Assembly: GCA_963693285.1 (NCBI GenBank) | Contig: OY848917.1 | Span: 32,561,245-32,625,244, forward strand | Source: Xestospongia muta | Lineage: Eukaryota > Porifera > Demospongiae > Haplosclerida > Petrosiidae | Direction of reading: 5' to 3' | DNA: 64,000 nt | In this document: piece after piece, positions 1 through 12,200 of the stretch | Layout of the letters: each line of letters opens with the position of its first letter | How positions within the stretch are numbered: position 1 is the stretch's first letter | Made by a program: the position numbers and the translations under genes | Notes under the pieces: model-generated | The model's database searches: none | What the model saw: the letters and a program-made list of their open reading frames with translations, nothing else | Told to the model about the DNA's origin: nothing

Positions 1-1180
1 TATCACATCATATCACGCAAACATTAATACTGGCAACATGTTAGCACAATATTTTCACATGGTGGCTCACGCTACAATACACTACACTTTGTGTGATTCA
101 CATGCAAATTGTGCCATTATTGTAACACAAAAGTAACACAGAAATAACACAGAATAACAAAGAGGTTTTTACCCAGGAGGTACTATTGGAACTGTTCAGT
201 CTGAGAATTGAATTGATGTTATGATTCCTTGACCCTGAAGTCAGTGGAGCTGTTTGTCCACTTTGTCTTTTAGAAAATAGGAAGAATAGACAGTGTCTAC
301 TTCCACATTATGTTGTTAAGATAAACTCTGCCACTATAGGTTAGGTCTTTCGATGTATGGTATGAGGTGGTATATGTCTGCATTCCAGTTGCTGTCAGAA
401 GTGGTTTCAGGAGGAGGGGTAATCTTTAACACTGTCAGTTATTTCCTTTGCAAGGTTTCTGCCACCAACGAGCACGAGAGTCCATTGGCTTAGTCTTGTA
501 CACACACTACACTTTTGCGATGTGGTCAGTCGTGCCACACAAAGGACAGTCCACCAGACAATATACTACAGTATATTGTGTAAGCTTCGACTTTTGAGAA
601 TACAAAGTAACTGTTGTATTGTATGATCGGCAGACGGGTTAGTCAGTAGATCTTGCACAACTTTGGCTACAGTCTCCATGTCCTAAGCTAGCTATTTCGA
701 AAGCTCTTTTACATGTGAGTTCAGTTTCTTGCAATAGACGTGTCTCTGATAATGAATTCGGTCATTACTAACTCCGCAGACAAGCCTCTCTCAAATTAAA
801 CTTTCTTCAAAGCTTTGAGTGCTGCTACACATGCAGTCACTGACTCTCCCTAACGATGTTCTCAGATATGAAATTTACAATTGTATCTCTGTACGATATG
901 CGAAGGCTTCGAGTTGTAGTACGTTTTCAGTAGATGCATGTGTTCAACTGGTCAAAGTCAGTTCTGTTCGACTTGTAGGGTGAATTAAACTTTTAAGAGT
1001 TAGTGTGTGGTCGGGCCACAAACAGTAGTAGAATTGATCTTTTCTTTTCAGTGTTTATGTCGTTCCCTGAAAAGTCGTTACCTAAACGCTCTGTCTACGA
1101 GACCATGTCTCCAATGTAGAGTTGAATGACGAACGTATCCCAGGAGTTGCCATCTGATGGATCAGTTTCATCTCGTCGCC
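1..1180 (-). pseudogene. Ty3/gypsy-type retrotransposon gag remnant (minus strand)
   Basis: Read on the minus strand, about 1170 down to 600 gives fragments in several frames that follow the order of a Ty3/gypsy-type gag: a capsid-like stretch, then ACVAALKALKKV (around 810-840), then ETVAKVVQDLLTNPSADH (around 630-680). Below that, 548-507 holds a CCHC zinc-knuckle skeleton: CPLC, GTTD, H, IAKV, with a TAG stop exactly where the last Cys should be. Frameshifts and stops are frequent, so this is a dead copy. GC content is visibly higher than in the neighbouring DNA, as expected for an insertion. No LTR could be assigned; the element may continue left of the window, and 1-480 holds nothing else I recognise. 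The family call is by pattern memory, not by search. Confidence 0.6.
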
Positions 1181-1317
1181 AAATATTCAATAAATTAACT
1201 GAGTTAACATATTTGTATACTAAGTCAACAACAATTAACACAACTTACTAAACTTACACGTAAGACTAAAACTGTATAAACAGACTCAAACAAATATTAA
1301 ATACACAAAATGCTCTA

Positions 1318-2230
1318 TGGATTCACACCACAATATAGATATTAATAAGTCCAAAGTTCACTACGTCTTAACCTGTCCATTTCATCTGCTGACATTCCCT
1401 GATCACTGGAAGCTCTCTCTAGTAATAACTCCTATTCTTAAAATCCTTCACCATCTTCCTCAACTGACTACCATCAAATTTTACTTCTCTCTCTTGTGTA
1501 TAAAATTCTTGATCTATCATGAACATCACATCTTAAACTGGTTATGCAATTTTTGCTCAGCACATAATACTCTTTCTGATTGCCAACATGGATTGAGGCC
1601 AGGTTACTCTGTGTAAACAGCTCTAATATCAATGACCAACTCATGGCTATCTTCTCTTAATTAAGAATATCTATCTCCATTGTTTTCTTTGATCTCACAA
1701 AAATCATCCTTCAACAACCACTTCTGAATTCATTCTCCTATTACAATATTCCTCATCATATCATAGCTAGGCTAAATAGCTACTGAAGTTGCTGATGGCA
1801 ACAAGAACTAATCTGATTTTCAAGTAACATTAAGTAATATTAACAAATTATCACCTTGGCTGTAATATTACCACTTATCCATTTTTAAGATATAAAACTA
1901 AATATCTGATCATCGTTCTAAATTTGATTCTTTTGTTACTTCCTTACCATCTTTATATCTCAATGGTTGTAACCTTGAACATGTCTGATCATACAAATAC
2001 CTTGGAATCATCTAACTTAAAAACTTTCAGTGTCTCCACACACCCGATGTATCTGCTCTAGCAAGGAAACCCTTTGTTTGAATTTTCTGTCACTTTTATC
2101 ATCTGCCCTCATGCTCTGTCATTATTAAACACTATAAATTCCAGGTTCTTCCAATCGTATGTTACTACTCATACCTATTAACTAGGTACTTATATCTATT
2201 CAGAATAAGAGCTGGGGATCATCTAGCTAT
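1318..2230 (+). pseudogene. Decayed LINE-type reverse transcriptase
   Basis: Fragments appear in the order expected for a non-LTR reverse transcriptase. PDHWKLSLV lies at about 1398-1425. LSDCQHGLRPGYS lies at about 1573-1612 and matches the conserved 'QxGFRxxxS' region. A segment reading IVFFDLTK followed by LLNSF and NIPHHI lies at about 1680-1760 and matches the 'vflDlsKAFDtV..LL..L' region, although the catalytic-Asp neighbourhood is altered. YKYLGI lies at about 1997-2015 and matches the conserved post-palm 'YLG' motif. The frame changes several times and stops interrupt it. No catalytic FADD-type motif could be found. No endonuclease domain or 3' tail could be delimited. The subfamily is undetermined; a jockey or CR1-like clade is possible. 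Confidence 0.65.
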
Positions 2231-2904
2231 ACAAGTGAACTCCATAGCTACAAGTACTAGTAGACAACTGAATGATGCTTTATAAACACAACAGTTTATT
2301 AAGTTGTTTGAGATAATCTATTACTTTATGATACTTAGTGTTCTTAACAGTTAAATGTACATAAACATAAGCAAACTCATATTCAGTTGTTAATTGCAAA
2401 GACAATTTTAAATGATACCTTATAGGCAAAATGAGAGTGAGTGAAATAAGATGTAGACAAAGTGAGAAGGACCCTTATTAAATACTTTATACAGTTTGAT
2501 CTGGTATGTATTTTACACTCTGTTTCAAGTTCTAAATGAACGCTAACTCAATGAGCTAGAGAGAAATAGTTTGTACCATTCAAATCAATAATAACAATAG
2601 TTAGCTCTGACATCAACACCATCAAGACTATCTTATGATATATTTCTATTTATGATTTATTCTCTCTCTCTCTTTGTTCCATTAGAGACTATATTAATCT
2701 ATATTGTATCAATGAGGAAGGTTTACAATTACTATAACTAAATATTATATCATGATAGGATGAAGAGGTAAGAAATGTTAAAGTAACAAATTATAAACTC
2801 AGGAATATAAGTACTAATACTTTTTATTGACAAGTTACACCTTTGATTTGTACAAAAGGAGGAGCAAGAGACAGGCCCCTAACACATTTTGTCAAATGGG
2901 TGGT
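2231..2904. other. Unassigned AT-rich spacer
   Basis: No reading frame of substance, no RNA gene and no convincing repeat is seen here. A short (TC)n run lies at about 2660-2673. Confidence 0.5.
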
Positions 2905-2907
2905 ACC

Positions 2908-3140
2908 AGACTGATGAAATTAATTTAATTTTATTCATGTACTGTGAATTACCCCTCACCTCTGTAGAAGAGATTAAGGCTGGAGATACTATCTTGAGAG
3001 TATAGTAAAGTACCAAATTATTTGTACTTTCTTATACTCTAGATCTCAATCTACTTAGTATCTGCATTCTAAAACATTTATACAGAGGTGAGGAGTAATT
3101 CACAATACAAGTATTAAATTAAATTAATTTCATCAGTCTA
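2908..3140. repeat. Long inverted repeat 1 (hairpin / MITE-like)
   Basis: A left arm of about 63 bases (about 2908-2970), running from CAGACTGATGAAATTAATTT to CCTCACCTCTGTA, is matched in reverse complement by about 3080-3140, running from TACAGAGGTGAGGAGTAATT to AATTTCATCAGTCT. A few mismatches and one small indel separate them. The loop of about 110 bases has no coding content. Long terminal inverted repeats around a short non-coding core are typical of MITEs or foldback elements. No target-site duplication could be fixed. Confidence 0.75.
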
Positions 3141-3263
3141 AAATAGCTTAATAGGTCATAGCTTTCTAAAATATTATGAAATCTTTATATATAATTTAAT
3201 TATATATATGTAAAGATTGTCATAATATTTTAGCAAGGTATGACCTTATTAAGCTATTTCAAA
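3141..3263. repeat. Long inverted repeat 2, nearly loopless palindrome
   Basis: The sequence starting AAAATAGCTTAATAGGTCAT and ending ATGACCTTATTAAGCTATTT folds on itself around about 3195-3205. Arms are about 55-58 bases with few mismatches (for example CTTTCT against AGCAAG). It directly abuts the preceding inverted repeat, so the two form a double hairpin. It has no coding potential. Confidence 0.75.
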
Positions 3264-3874
3264 ATATAAGTGACTTCTCTTGGTTGTCCCCTCTATTATA
3301 ACATAATAAGTTACATAATATGTTTAGTTATTGTACTGATCAGTTATGACCATCCCACTATGTTCTACTGATTTAGCAGGTAGTATCATCCATATCAATA
3401 TTCAATAGGTCTAATATGAGAATTCATTAATAGTCCTCCTAATTACTACAGTAGTACTGTTATGTATATCAATGTCTTTGTAGTGTTTATATAACATTGA
3501 ACTTGTATTCTAAACTAATTAACACATACTTTACAATGTATTATTATTCATATTAAAATGATACTATCATATCAATATGAGACATAAGGTAGTAATGTCT
3601 AATATAATGATATGTCCATTATAATGTATTGATAGAATACACTAATATATCATTATCAGTTCCTCTCTATTATATTAATATAATAAACTAGTCTAGTATT
3701 ATATTACTAGTAACTATATACTTTATTATCTATAATGGAAATGTTTTTACTTGTAGATATTGACAGTATATGATCTTAGACATCAAATGATAGAATCCCA
3801 GTGCTGAGATGAGTGCAACTCTGAATCATGGCCTGTGAAAATCATTGACTATAATGAAAGGCACTAAAGTGCCA

Positions 3875-4756
3875 AACCTCGCTGCAGTTTCTAAGTTATT
3901 TATAAATCCTATGCCAGCTTAGGCCCAGCTTATGATGTTGTTATTGCAAGAAAATTTATTAACATTCCAGAAGGTGTGGTTATAAAATGGTAAGCTTTGT
4001 CATTCTGTATATGCTCATTAACATTCCAGAAGGTGTGGTTATAAAATGGTAAGTTTTGTCATTCTGTATATGCTCATTAATTGTTGCTTGATTTCTAGCT
4101 TTGCCATGTCTGTGAAGCAGTAACTGAGTAAGTGATAGTATCATTCAATTGCCAAGCAAGATTAAGTGCTAATTTCGTGATGAAAAGTTTCTCTGAGTCT
4201 TTACAGGACCCTTTAAAATGTATCAATATTTCATATACAAAATTTATTGTAACTTGAAGATGAAACGTTCTTTGGAAACGTCCCGTAGTACAAATATAAA
4301 TCAATATATTATCTATTAGTAGCAGTCTTTTCAGTGCTTGGAGACGTTTCCTGAATGCGTTACTTCGCTCCAAGTCCACAAAACATTTTTCAGAACTTTT
4401 CTAACGATTACTTCGACCAACGGCCTTCTGTCTTGCTGATCCGTATTCCTCTGAGATTGTTTACAACATACTAAAAAATCTCCACGTTAAGTTTTTTACT
4501 TTTCGAGAAACGGCACTTGACCTCTGCAGCCTAAAAATTCTTTTGCGAGTTTTAAGCTTCTGTTTTTCTTGACGATGTTCTTGACACTACTGTTGTAAAG
4601 TCCACATGTTTTTCTATTCGTTGCTAAACGTTGGTAGCTGCTAACGCTTCGGTTGCCAAGTTATAGTAGTTCAAAGGTAACAGGCAGTGCAGACACACAC
4701 ACACACACACAAACAGACTACAGTACCCTCGCTTTGCGTCCACGCACAGCGAGGTT
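3875..4756. mobile_element. Possible TIR-flanked DNA element
   Basis: AACCTCGCTG at 3875-3884 is matched by its exact reverse complement CAGCGAGGTT at 4747-4756, giving an element of about 880 bp. Inside are a 59-bp tandem duplication (3958-4075), a short CA run at about 4695-4712, and an internal CCTCGCT/AGCGAGG pair near the right end. The 4095-4379 minus-strand frame inside it has no recognisable domain. GC content is higher than in the flanks. A 10-base inverted repeat is short, so this call is tentative. Confidence 0.35.
3958..4075. repeat. 59-bp direct tandem duplication
   Basis: Two nearly perfect copies of a unit beginning ATTAACATTCCAGAAGGTGT lie head to tail at 3958-4016 and 4017-4075. 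The one clear difference is TAAGCTTTG against TAAGTTTTG. A partial third start (ATTAA) follows at 4076. Confidence 0.9.
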
Positions 4757-6127
4757 AATAATCAATTCATAACTATTATTATTACACCTTGTACTGATGT
4801 TGAGCTTGACTTGTAAATAAAGACCTGATGTCTTTAGTACCATTGCTGCTTTTCTTTTTCCACTTTCCCATGACACAATGACATGAACTGAGGACACTTA
4901 GTCACAGCTGCACAAACACATGTAGTAACCTGAAGTATACTGAAGTCCTCCAACAATCAAGCAGTCATGCATGCAGTTAAATTTTCACAAGTCATTGTCA
5001 ACTCAAGTGTAAATACATGATCATGTTTGAAGTTAGCAGTAAACTTGACTGCTGCAGTGCATGATCAAACGTGTAGTGCTACATGTAATTTTTTTCTCAT
5101 GGATTTTCAGAGTTTTACTTTAATTCCAACCCCCCCCCCCCCTTGGGAATTTCTGGATCAGCCACTGTTAGTACTTGATATTGAGAAGATATTGGACATA
5201 CTAACTATGAGAATAAGTACATATTGTAATAATTAATAAATTGTTTTTTATGATCAATTTATTTTTGATACCTTTTTAAAAATCAGTTCTTGAACTTTTA
5301 TTAATGAACAAATTTGGGTGGCGTGGTTTGTTCTCATGTACTAAGAAAGAACGCAAGTATTAAAGATAATGACTGTGCCATCTATAAAACTGGTAGGTGA
5401 CTGTAGTATATATATGTGCTGTGTTAATACCATTAACCACTAATTGATCATAGTAGTATGTAGTTTATTGTACCATAACACACACACACATATGCATATT
5501 ATAAAACTGTGAACTCAATCATATTAACATTGAAGTATATGCTATCACTAAATAAGAGTATGTGTCTATTTACTAAGTCAATGAAGTTTGTTATTGTAGT
5601 AATAGATCAGTCTATAATCTTATAGTCATATATGTGATAATAAACACATTATGATGTTAGGTCTATTAGTGTAGAGGTAGAGTCAATGATTACTACATGT
5701 AGTATTAGATAACCTTAATAGCTAAATAGAACAATAGAATAAAAATATATAGAAATGATCAGTTAATACATAGTCTAAGATATCGTCTGAAAGGTCATTG
5801 ACACACCTTTGAATGTCACCCAAAGTGTTAACAATATTCATAATGTACAAAGTAGTCTTAACTAAAATTCTCAGTAAGAAAAATTAATATCATAATGATG
5901 TTATTAACTCTATAGTCTTATTACCTAATTTGTGACACTATATGACTGTCTACATGATGTTACATGATGTTCAAGTACACTTGTATTATGTTAGTACATG
6001 TTATACATGGATACATGTATTTATTACATATCATCTATGTTGTCTAGTAATATATATCTCTGATATATTTCTAAAATATACTACTATCAGTTATTTCATG
6101 TATAATGTGTCTCTCTTTTTATATTAG
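4757..6127. other. Region upstream of first recognised ankyrin exon
   Basis: No start codon, signal peptide or first exon can be fixed for the large gene that follows. A 13-base poly-C run sits at 5130-5142 and a short (CA)n at about 5480-5489. The rest is AT-rich with only short open frames. The promoter and first exon may lie here, or left of the transposon cluster. Confidence 0.4.
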
Positions 6128-6226
6128 GAGGAGTCTCTTTATGATGCAGCTGGTAATGGTGATCTTGATGTAATAAAGAGTGCCATAAAATATGGCTCTG
6201 TTCATGTTAATGCTATAAAGTATCAT
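6128..6226 (+). CDS. Ankyrin exon 1 (first recognised)
   Basis: A 99-bp phase-0 exon lies between TATTAG and GTGAGT. It reads EESLYDAAGNGDLDVIKSAI and continues to a 33-residue repeat. The opening lacks the TPLH core (ESLYDAA instead), as is usual for an N-terminal capping repeat. That suggests few ankyrin repeats precede it, although a start exon must still lie upstream. Confidence 0.75.
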
Positions 6227-9200
6227 GTGAGTACATGTCATATAATAACTAGAGACCTTATAGACATGAATTATAGCAAATAAATACCCAATTTACAACA
6301 ACTTACTTGGTAGTATAGTATACATAGAAATATCGTGGAACCTCCAATAATAAACATTCCCAATAGTAGATACCAATGGATAATTACTTTAGAATGGATT
6401 GATCTTCCATTGACTTTAATTGAATTACATCTTCTTAAATGTAGACACCTCCATTTTCAAACAACAGACCTTTCTACTATTCTAGAAATTTCTAGCACAT
6501 TCAATTTTACCTTTAAAATGATAGTGGGTGTGTCTAATGTAGTCCATGTGAACTTATTTATACAGTCTATGGCACACCAAAAGATATTTGACAATTTCTT
6601 TTTCTTTATATACTTTGTTTAAACTAGATCAGATGTTTATTTGAAATGAAAGATATCAGTAACATGTAATACACATGTACTTATATGTGTTTGGCTTTAA
6701 CCTTTGAACTAAAGGCACTTCATTCTATAAGGGACACTTGTCCTTATGGTATCCACTATTTGGAGATTCCACTGTAGAGAAAATCTAATACTATTTGAAA
6801 GACAATTATAAATGATGTTCATAGTAATAGTAATACCAGGTTTATAGTACAGGTTTAACATTCCTATTCAAAATAATACTACATTGAAGTAAAGTATAAA
6901 TGATCTGATAAACAAATCTACATTTTACATGTGACTGTTTTATATGAACCTGATATATACAAATTGTATTATGTAAAAGATACATGTCACATATATAGGT
7001 TTAATACATTGTGATTGTGATTATATTGTATGATGTTTCTTTTGTCTTGTATTTAGTGTTGTAGCACCATGTTACATAATGCTGCATCTAATGGTCATAA
7101 TCATGTAGTCAGTTATTTACTTAGTATTGGTGCAGACCCCAATATACAAAATAAGGTGAATATTTATAAGATAATGTTATATATTAAAGTATGGACATTA
7201 GGACACATATATATTAAAATGCAATATACAAGGTCAAAGTTAATATGTACAGACATTAGTTATAGTCATGTGACTTATAGCCAATCAAATATCTTAATTT
7301 TAATCAGATGACTGTGAATTGTTAGGTTATATTTTCTTAATAAAGCACTATTATCAATAATTAATAGTTGTTTTATTTAAATTAAAGAAAACAAAATGAA
7401 ATTATTAAATTACAAACTATTAGTTACCTTTCTTTGAATTTTTTATAATTATAAAAGACATCTATGTTATAATTGTCCATCATTATATCACATTAAATAA
7501 ATAATTAAACTGGTTAATAGTTGTAAGTCACATGACTATAGCTAAGTCATTATAAACTACACAGGTGATGTCATTATGTGTAGTAATAAATGTACAATAA
7601 TAAAGTGTTGAAATTTTCAAGTTTTTGAAAATTCATTGTTATTAAAATTTTTTATGTGCAATTTTAGGTCAGGTTGGTTAATGTAATTACCCTACAAACT
7701 AACCAATAGGTATAAATGTAGATTTAACATTAATATACAATTGAATATATAAACAGAAATCAGTTAATACATTTCTATAAACATTAATTTTTCAAATGAG
7801 AAATCACACATTATTCACAGACTGGTACTGAGACTGACAATTTTCTTTGATTTTGATGAATAGCAACTTAGAGACTTGGATATAAAGATCTACAGATTAT
7901 TCTCTTGTTATATCACTATCACAAATCTCAAGAATTGCTAGAATTGAAATATTAGTGACACTAAAGTTTACTTAAATGGATGTGTTTAACATGGTAGTAT
8001 ATTTTCATTTTGTAGTTGAGCAGCTATCCACAAATAACATGGAAATAAATATGTCATAAATATTTATATCATTACATACATTTACCTTTGGTTTGTGCAG
8101 TAATTTATATGTCCTAATCACTATGTTTACTTTATAATAACATAATACACATATAACTGCTTTATGACTAATTTTAGCATTTTTATTAATTTTAACGATT
8201 ACCAGTTTCCTTTTTTATTACATGTTTAATCTTCACTATCAATTAGTGTATGTAGATAGGACAGTACTATGTGTTCTTAAGAAAACATTTAATTATCTTT
8301 CTTCCTTTCATGGATTTTTTGTTATTGTAACCTCAACCTCAATGATAATTGTAATGGTTTAGTAGCATCAAAGTTTGACACACCTATTTCAATGAAAGCT
8401 ATTTCTTTCAGTGAAGATTTAAAGTATATTATTATAAAGGATCTGTTAAGGGAGATATCCTCTGTTTAAGACATACACTTGTATGCTTTAGTTATTTAAA
8501 AGAATATCCTTGATGTATAGCTATTATCATTTAACAAGTCTAAAAAATTAATGGGAGAATCCATCCAAGTTTGTTGTGAACTTTGCATTGATGTAAAAAT
8601 GTAATTAAGTACATAATTAGTTTATTATATACATTGTAGTTTGTACTAATATATGACATTAATATTATATTTTATTCAGCGTGGCCAGACTCCATTGTAC
8701 ATAGCATGCTCCAATGGTCATGATAAAGTAGTACAAGTATTACTAGACCATGGTGCTCAAGTGGTTGTTCAAGATGAGGTCAGTGACATATCATGTATTC
8801 ATGTTAAGTTATGTAACAAAACAGAAGTTGATGAAGCTACTTTAGTAACACAGGAAATTAACAAAAATGATGTGCATGTATTGTCATGTTGTTAAGCTAT
8901 GACCTCAATTGTGGAATATCAATATAACATATAACCTTGTAATGAATTATATTCATTTTTGTCAGTTCAGTATTAACATCTATCTTGAGCCTTCCTTGAT
9001 TAAAAGATTCTCTGAGTCAAATAAAATAATGTCAGGCATTAGATAACTCTAAACCCTTACTTATTAAGCCTTATCTGACAAGAAATATGAACTTTAACTG
9101 TTGTTTTTTCTGTCACATTTCAGCCTTTCTGAGTTACTTTATAACAAGATTACCTATGAATAATTTCTTTAGCTTTTTAAAGCTTTAATGATTATGAATG

Positions 9201-12200
9201 GTTTAGTAGCATCACAGTTTGACACACCTATTAATAATAACTCAATGGAAGCTATTTCTTTGAGTGAAGATTTAAAGTATATATTATAAAGGATCTGTTA
9301 AGGGAGATATCCTCTGTTTAAGACATACACTTGTATGCTTTAGTTATTTAAAAGAGTATCCTTGATGTATAGCTATTATCATTTAACAAGTCTAAAAAAT
9401 TAATGGCAGAATCCATCCAAGTTTGTTGTGAACTTTGCATTGATCTAAAAATGTAATTAAGTACATAATTAGTTTATTATATACATTGTAGTTTGTACTA
9501 ATATATGACATTAATATTATATTTTATTCAGAGTGGCCGGACTCCATTGTACATAGCATGCGCCAATGGTCATGATAAAGTTGTACAAGCATTACTAGAC
9601 CATGGTGTTCAAGTAGATGTTCAAGATGAGGTCAGTGACATATCATGTATTCATGTTAAGTTATGTAACAAAACAGAAGTTGATGAAGCTACTTTAGTAA
9701 CACAGGAAATTAACAAAAATGATGTGCATGTATTTTCATGTTGTTCAGCTATGACCTCAATTGTGGAATATCAATATAACATATAACCTTGTAATGAATT
9801 ATATTCATTTTTGTCAGTTCAGTATTAACATCTATCTTGAGCCTTCCTTGATTAAAAGATTCTCTGAGTCAAATAAAATAATGTCAGGCATTAGGATAAC
9901 TCTAAACCCTTACTTATTAAGCCTTATCTGACAAGAAATATGAACTTTAACTGTTGTTTTTTCTGTCACATTTCAGCCTTTCAGAGTTACTTTATAACAA
10001 GATTACCTATGAATAATTTCTTTAGCTTTTTAAAGCTTTAATGATTATGAATGGTTTAGTAGCATCAAAGTTTGACACACCTATTTCAATGGAAGCTATT
10101 TTTTGAGTGAAGATTTAAAGTATATATTATAAAGGATCTGTTAAGGGAGATATCCTCTGTTTAAGACATACACTTGTATGCTTTAGTTATTTAAAAGAAT
10201 ATGCTCGATGTATAGCTATTATCATTTAACAAGTCTAAAAAATTAATGGCAGAATCCATCCAAGTTTGTTGTGAACTTTGCATTGATCTAAAAATGTAAT
10301 TAAGTACATAATTAGTTTATTGTATACATTTTAGCTTGTACTAGTATATGACATTAATATTATATTTTATTCAGAGGGGCCAGACTCCATTGTACATAGC
10401 ATGCGCCAATGGTCATGATAAAGTTGTACAAGCATTACTAGACCATGGTGTTCAAGTGGATATTGCAGACATGGTCAGTGACATATCATGTATTCATGTT
10501 TAGTTATGTAACAAAACAGAAATTGATGAAGCTACTTTAGTAACACAGGAAATTAACAAAAATATGTGCATGTATTGTCATGTTGTTAAGCTATGACCTT
10601 AATTGTGGAATATCAATATAACATATAAATTTGTAATGAATTATATTCATTTTTGTCAGTTCAGTATTAACATCTTTTTTGAGCCTTCCTTGATTTAAAG
10701 ATTATCTGAGTGAAATAGATATCAGGCATTAGGATAACTCTAAACCCTTACTTATTAACCCTTATCTGACAACAAATATGAAATTTAACTGTTGTTTTTT
10801 CTGTCACATTTCAGCCTTTCTGAGTTACTTTATAACAAGATTACCTATGAATAATTTCTTTAGCTTTTCAAAGCTTTAATGATTATGAATGGTTTAGTAG
10901 CATCAAAGTTTGACACACCTATTTCAATGGAAGCTATTTTTTGAGTGAAGATTTAAAGTATATATTATAAAGGATCTGTTAAGGGAGATATCCTCTGTTT
11001 AAGACATACACTTGTATGCTTTAGTTATTTAAAAGAATATGCTCGATGTATAGCTATTATCATTTAACAAGTCTAAAAAATTAATGGCAGAATCCATCCA
11101 AGTTTGTTGTGAACTTTGCATTGATCTAAAAATGTAATTAAGTACATAATTAGTTTATTGTATACATTTTAGCTTGTACTAGTATATGACATTAATATTA
11201 TATTTTATTCAGAGGGGCCAGACTCCATTGTACATAGCATGCGCCAATGGTCATGATAAAGTTGTACAAGCATTACTAGACCATGGTGTTCAAGTGGATA
11301 TTGCAGACATGGTCAGTGACATATCATGTATTCATGTTTAGTTATGTAACAAAACAGAAATTGATGAAGCTACTTTAGTAACACAGGAAATTAACAAAAA
11401 TATGTGCATGTATTGTCATGTTGTTAAGCTATGACCTTAATTGTGGAATATCAATATAACATATAAATTTGTAATGAATTATATTCATTTTTGTCAGTTC
11501 AGTATTAACATCTTTTTTGAGCCTTCCTTGATTTAAAGATTATCTGAGTGAAATAGATATCAGGCATTAGGATAACTCTAAACCCTTACTTATTAACCCT
11601 TATCTGACAACAAATATGAAATTTAACTGTTGTTTTTTCTGTCACATTTCAGCCTTTCTGAGTTACTTTATAACAAGATTACCTATGAATAATTTCTTTA
11701 GCTTTTCAAAGCTTTAATGATTATGAATGGTTTAGTAGCATCAAAGTTTGACACACCTATTTCAATGGAAGCTATTTTTTGAGTGAAGATTTAAAGTATA
11801 TATTATAAAGGATCTGTTAAGGGAGATATCCTCTGTTTAAGACATATACTTGTATGCTTTAGTTATTTAAAAGAATATGCTCGATGTATAGCTATTATCA
11901 TTTAACAGGTCTAAAAAATTAATGGCAGAATCCATCCATGTTTGTTGTGAACTTTGTATTGATCTAAAAATGTAATTAAGTACATAATTAGTTTATTATT
12001 ATACATTCTAGCTTGTACTAGTATATGACATTAATATTATATTTTATTCAGTGGGCCCAGACTCCATTGTACATAGCATGTGTCAATGGTCATGATAAAG
12101 TTGTACAATCATTACTAGACCATGGTGTTCAAGTGGATATTCCAGACGTGGTCAGTGACATATCATGTATTCATGTTTAGTTATGTAACAAAACAGAAAT

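Noticed and set aside
4095..4379. Minus-strand 94-residue frame in the possible TIR element
   Set aside because: No recognisable domain, no exon borders, and it lies in a repeat-rich segment.
5027..5236. Short frame with a Pro-rich run ending EFLDQPLLVL
   Set aside because: The Pro run comes from a 13-base poly-C tract and there is no other support for coding.
6335..6622. 95-residue frame in the intron after ankyrin exon 1
   Set aside because: Low-complexity AT-derived composition, no motif, and it lies between two in-frame ankyrin exons.
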